A stretch of 6,049 nucleotides of DNA, from the NCBI GenBank assembly GCA_013361975.1, contig JABFXB010000162.1, positions 1 through 6,049 on the forward strand, in the 5' to 3' direction. The notes beneath the pieces are model-generated. The model ran no database searches, was not told the DNA's origin, and saw only the letters and a program-made list of their open reading frames with translations. Both the position numbers and the translations under genes were made by a program. Source of the stretch: Dermatophilaceae bacterium (GTDB lineage Bacteria; Actinomycetota; Actinomycetes; Actinomycetales; Dermatophilaceae). Below are positions 4,432-6,049 of the stretch, one piece after another; position 1 is the stretch's first letter; every line of letters begins with the position of its first letter.

Positions 4432-6049
4432 TCAGACCGTAGCGGTCGCGTCGATCTCGGCGAGGTTCGTCTCCCGCGACTTCAGGGTGACGACGATGCC
4501 GGTCATGACCAGCACACCGACCGCGAGCGCGACCACGAAGAGCAGGAAGTTGCCGATGAGCGGCAGCACCCAGATGCCTCCGTGCGGGGCTCGCAGGGTC
4601 GTGCCGAAGACCATCGCGAGCGCCCCGGTGACGGCCGAGCCGACGACCGAGCTGGCGATGATGCGCACCGGGTCGGCCGCGGCGAACGGGATCGCGCCCT
4701 CGGAGATGAACGAGAAGCCGAGCAGCCAGGCCGCCTTGCCGTTCTCACGCTCGGGCTCGGAGAAGAGGTGCGGGCGCACGGTCGTGGCGAGCGCCATCGC
4801 GAGCGGGGCGACCATGCCGGCGGCCATGACGGCAGCCATGATCTTCAGCTGCGGGGCGTTGGTGGACGCACCCGCGGCGGCGAGACCGGTGGTGGCGAAC
4901 GCGTACGCGACCTTGTTGACCGGGCCACCGAGGTCGAAGCCCATCATCGCGCCGAGGATGATGCCGAGGATGATCGAGCTCGCGCCGGTCATGCCCGTCA
5001 GCCAGGTGTTGAGACCGTCGGTGATGCCCTTGATGGGGCGGCCGAGCACCGTGATGAACAGGCCGATCGTGATGAGCGAGCTCACGAGTGGGATCACGAC
5101 GACGGGCATGACACCGCGTACGCCCTTGGCGACGTTCCAGCCCGACACCCAGCGGGCGACGAAGCCGCCGAGCAGGCCGGTGACGAGGCCGCCGAGGAAG
5201 CCGGCGTGCATGGTCCCCGCCACCGCACCGCCGACGATGCCGGGGACCAGGCCCGGGCGGTCGGCGATCGCGAAGGCGATGAAGCCGGAGAGGATCGGCA
5301 CGAGGAAGCCGAACGCTGCGCCGCCGATGACGAAGAGGAGCGCGGCCCACGAGGTGAGGCTGAACAGGTCGAAGTGCTCCGCGACGTTGAGCGGGTCACC
5401 GGGGGTCAGGTTGTACTTCACGATCTGGATCGCGCCGTCCTGGCCCATGGCCACCTGGGCGAGCATGAACGACAGGGCGATGAGGATGCCGCCCGCGGCG
5501 ACGAACGGGATCATGTAGGAGACACCGGTCATCAGCCACTGGCGCACCTTGGTGGCCGTGCTGGCGCCCTCCTCGACCTTCGAGGTGAGGCCGCCCGAGG
5601 GGCCGGCCGCAGCGGCTGCGCGGGCCGCGGCCTCGCGCTTGCTCGGGTCGGCGTCCCACTCGGCGACGAGCCGCTCGGCCTGGAGCACGAGCGCCGGGCC
5701 GTCGGAGATGCCCTTCTTGACGCCGACGTCGACGAGGGGCTTGCCGGCGAAGCGGCCGGCGTCCTTGACGGGCAGGTCGTGGGCGAAGATCACGGCGTCG
5801 GCGGCGGCGATCTGGGCCGCGCTGAGCGGCTTGGAGCCGGCGGAGCCCTGGGTCTCGACGAGCATCGTGTGCCCGGCGGCCTTCGCGGCGTTCTCGAGGC
5901 CCTCGGCGGCCATGTAGGTGTGGGCGATGCCGGTCGGGCACGAGGTGACGCCGACGAGGTTCAGGGTGCGCGCGCCGGGCGCCTCGGCCGTGGCGACGGC
6001 ACCGGGAGCCGCTGCACCGGAGCGGTCAGCTGCACCGGCGGACACGGTG
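4432..6049 (-). CDS. fruA: PTS fructose-specific EIIBC, probably part of EIIABC (5' partial)
   Basis: This membrane permease imports fructose while phosphorylating it to fructose 1-phosphate. The frame is open to the right edge. A GTG at 6045 could be read as a start, but it lies in an Ala/Gly/Pro-rich stretch with no visible ribosome site; this looks like the linker after an N-terminal EIIA domain beyond the window. Counting from that GTG, EIIB spans about 28-125 with the phosphorylated Cys36 in VTSCPTGIAHT. An Ala-rich linker (about 138-150) follows. EIIC (about 165-520) has multiple hydrophobic segments and the fructose-family signatures DLGGPVNK (371-378), SEGAIPFAAADP (448-459; Glu449 likely contacts sugar) and APHGGIW (486-492). 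A short hydrophilic tail ends the protein. It is followed by ptsH, so a dedicated permease and the general PTS proteins are adjacent; fruK and a fruR-type regulator may lie upstream. Fructose specificity is from family motifs. Confidence 0.94.
   Translation of the reverse strand, partial: TVSAGAADRSGAAAPGAVATAEAPGARTLNLVGVTSCPTGIAHTYMAAEGLENAAKAAGHTMLVETQGSAGSKPLSAAQIAAADAVIFAHDLPVKDAGRFAGKPLVDVGVKKGISDGPALVLQAERLVAEWDADPSKREAAARAAAAAGPSGGLTSKVEEGASTATKVRQWLMTGVSYMIPFVAAGGILIALSFMLAQVAMGQDGAIQIVKYNLTPGDPLNVAEHFDLFSLTSWAALLFVIGGAAFGFLVPILSGFIAFAIADRPGLVPGIVGGAVAGTMHAGFLGGLVTGLLGGFVARWVSGWNVAKGVRGVMPVVVIPLVSSLITIGLFITVLGRPIKGITDGLNTWLTGMTGASSIILGIILGAMMGFDLGGPVNKVAYAFATTGLAAAGASTNAPQLKIMAAVMAAGMVAPLAMALATTVRPHLFSEPERENGKAAWLLGFSFISEGAIPFAAADPVRIIASSVVGSAVTGALAMVFGTTLRAPHGGIWVLPLIGNFLLFVVALAVGVLVMTGIVVTLKSRETNLAEIDATATV

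Noticed and set aside
6043..6045. GTG as the true start of fruA
   Set aside because: The frame stays open upstream, the first 25 residues look like an Ala/Gly/Pro linker, and too little upstream sequence is present to see a ribosome site; an upstream EIIA domain is more likely.

Overview
The window is uniformly very GC-rich with strongly G/C-ending codons. Its proteins look like those of a high-GC actinobacterium: an Rv3731-like ATP-dependent DNA ligase, an Rv2629-type eRF1-like protein, and actinobacterial general PTS proteins. A member of the Micrococcales, perhaps an Intrasporangiaceae-like lineage, is a reasonable guess, but the sequence alone does not fix the genus.

Layout. From 1 to 957 on the + strand is the 3' part of a LigC-type ATP-dependent DNA ligase; its start and the nucleotidyl-accepting lysine motif lie off the left edge. 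It converges, with 31 bp between stop codons, on a run of four genes on the - strand. In order of transcription these are fruA (fructose PTS EIIBC, 5' end beyond the right edge), ptsH (HPr), ptsI (Enzyme I), and an eRF1-fold protein of the bacterial baeRF / Rv2629 group. No RNA gene, insertion sequence or CRISPR array is visible, and no gene-free stretch exceeds about 140 bp.

How the genes work together. Enzyme I takes phosphate from PEP and passes it to HPr His15. HPr phosphorylates an EIIA-Fru domain, probably the N-terminal part of the fruA product outside the window. The phosphate then moves to the EIIB cysteine and to fructose as it crosses EIIC, giving fructose 1-phosphate. So the general PTS proteins sit beside a permease that uses them. 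The eRF1-like gene downstream of ptsI keeps a recognisable middle domain, but Trp stands where release factors have the catalytic Gln. It is more likely a ribosome-associated stress or hibernation-type factor than a peptide releaser.

The parts not explained by routine annotation are: (1) a CRP/GlxR-like palindrome nested in a 12-bp inverted repeat between fruA and ptsH; (2) three perfect 18-bp repeats that give Enzyme I a Thr/Lys/Pro/Glu N-terminal tail; (3) two adjoining short tandem-repeat arrays with a perfect hairpin at the ptsI stop codon; and (4) the GGQ-to-GGW eRF1-like protein. No clearly new multi-gene system was found.
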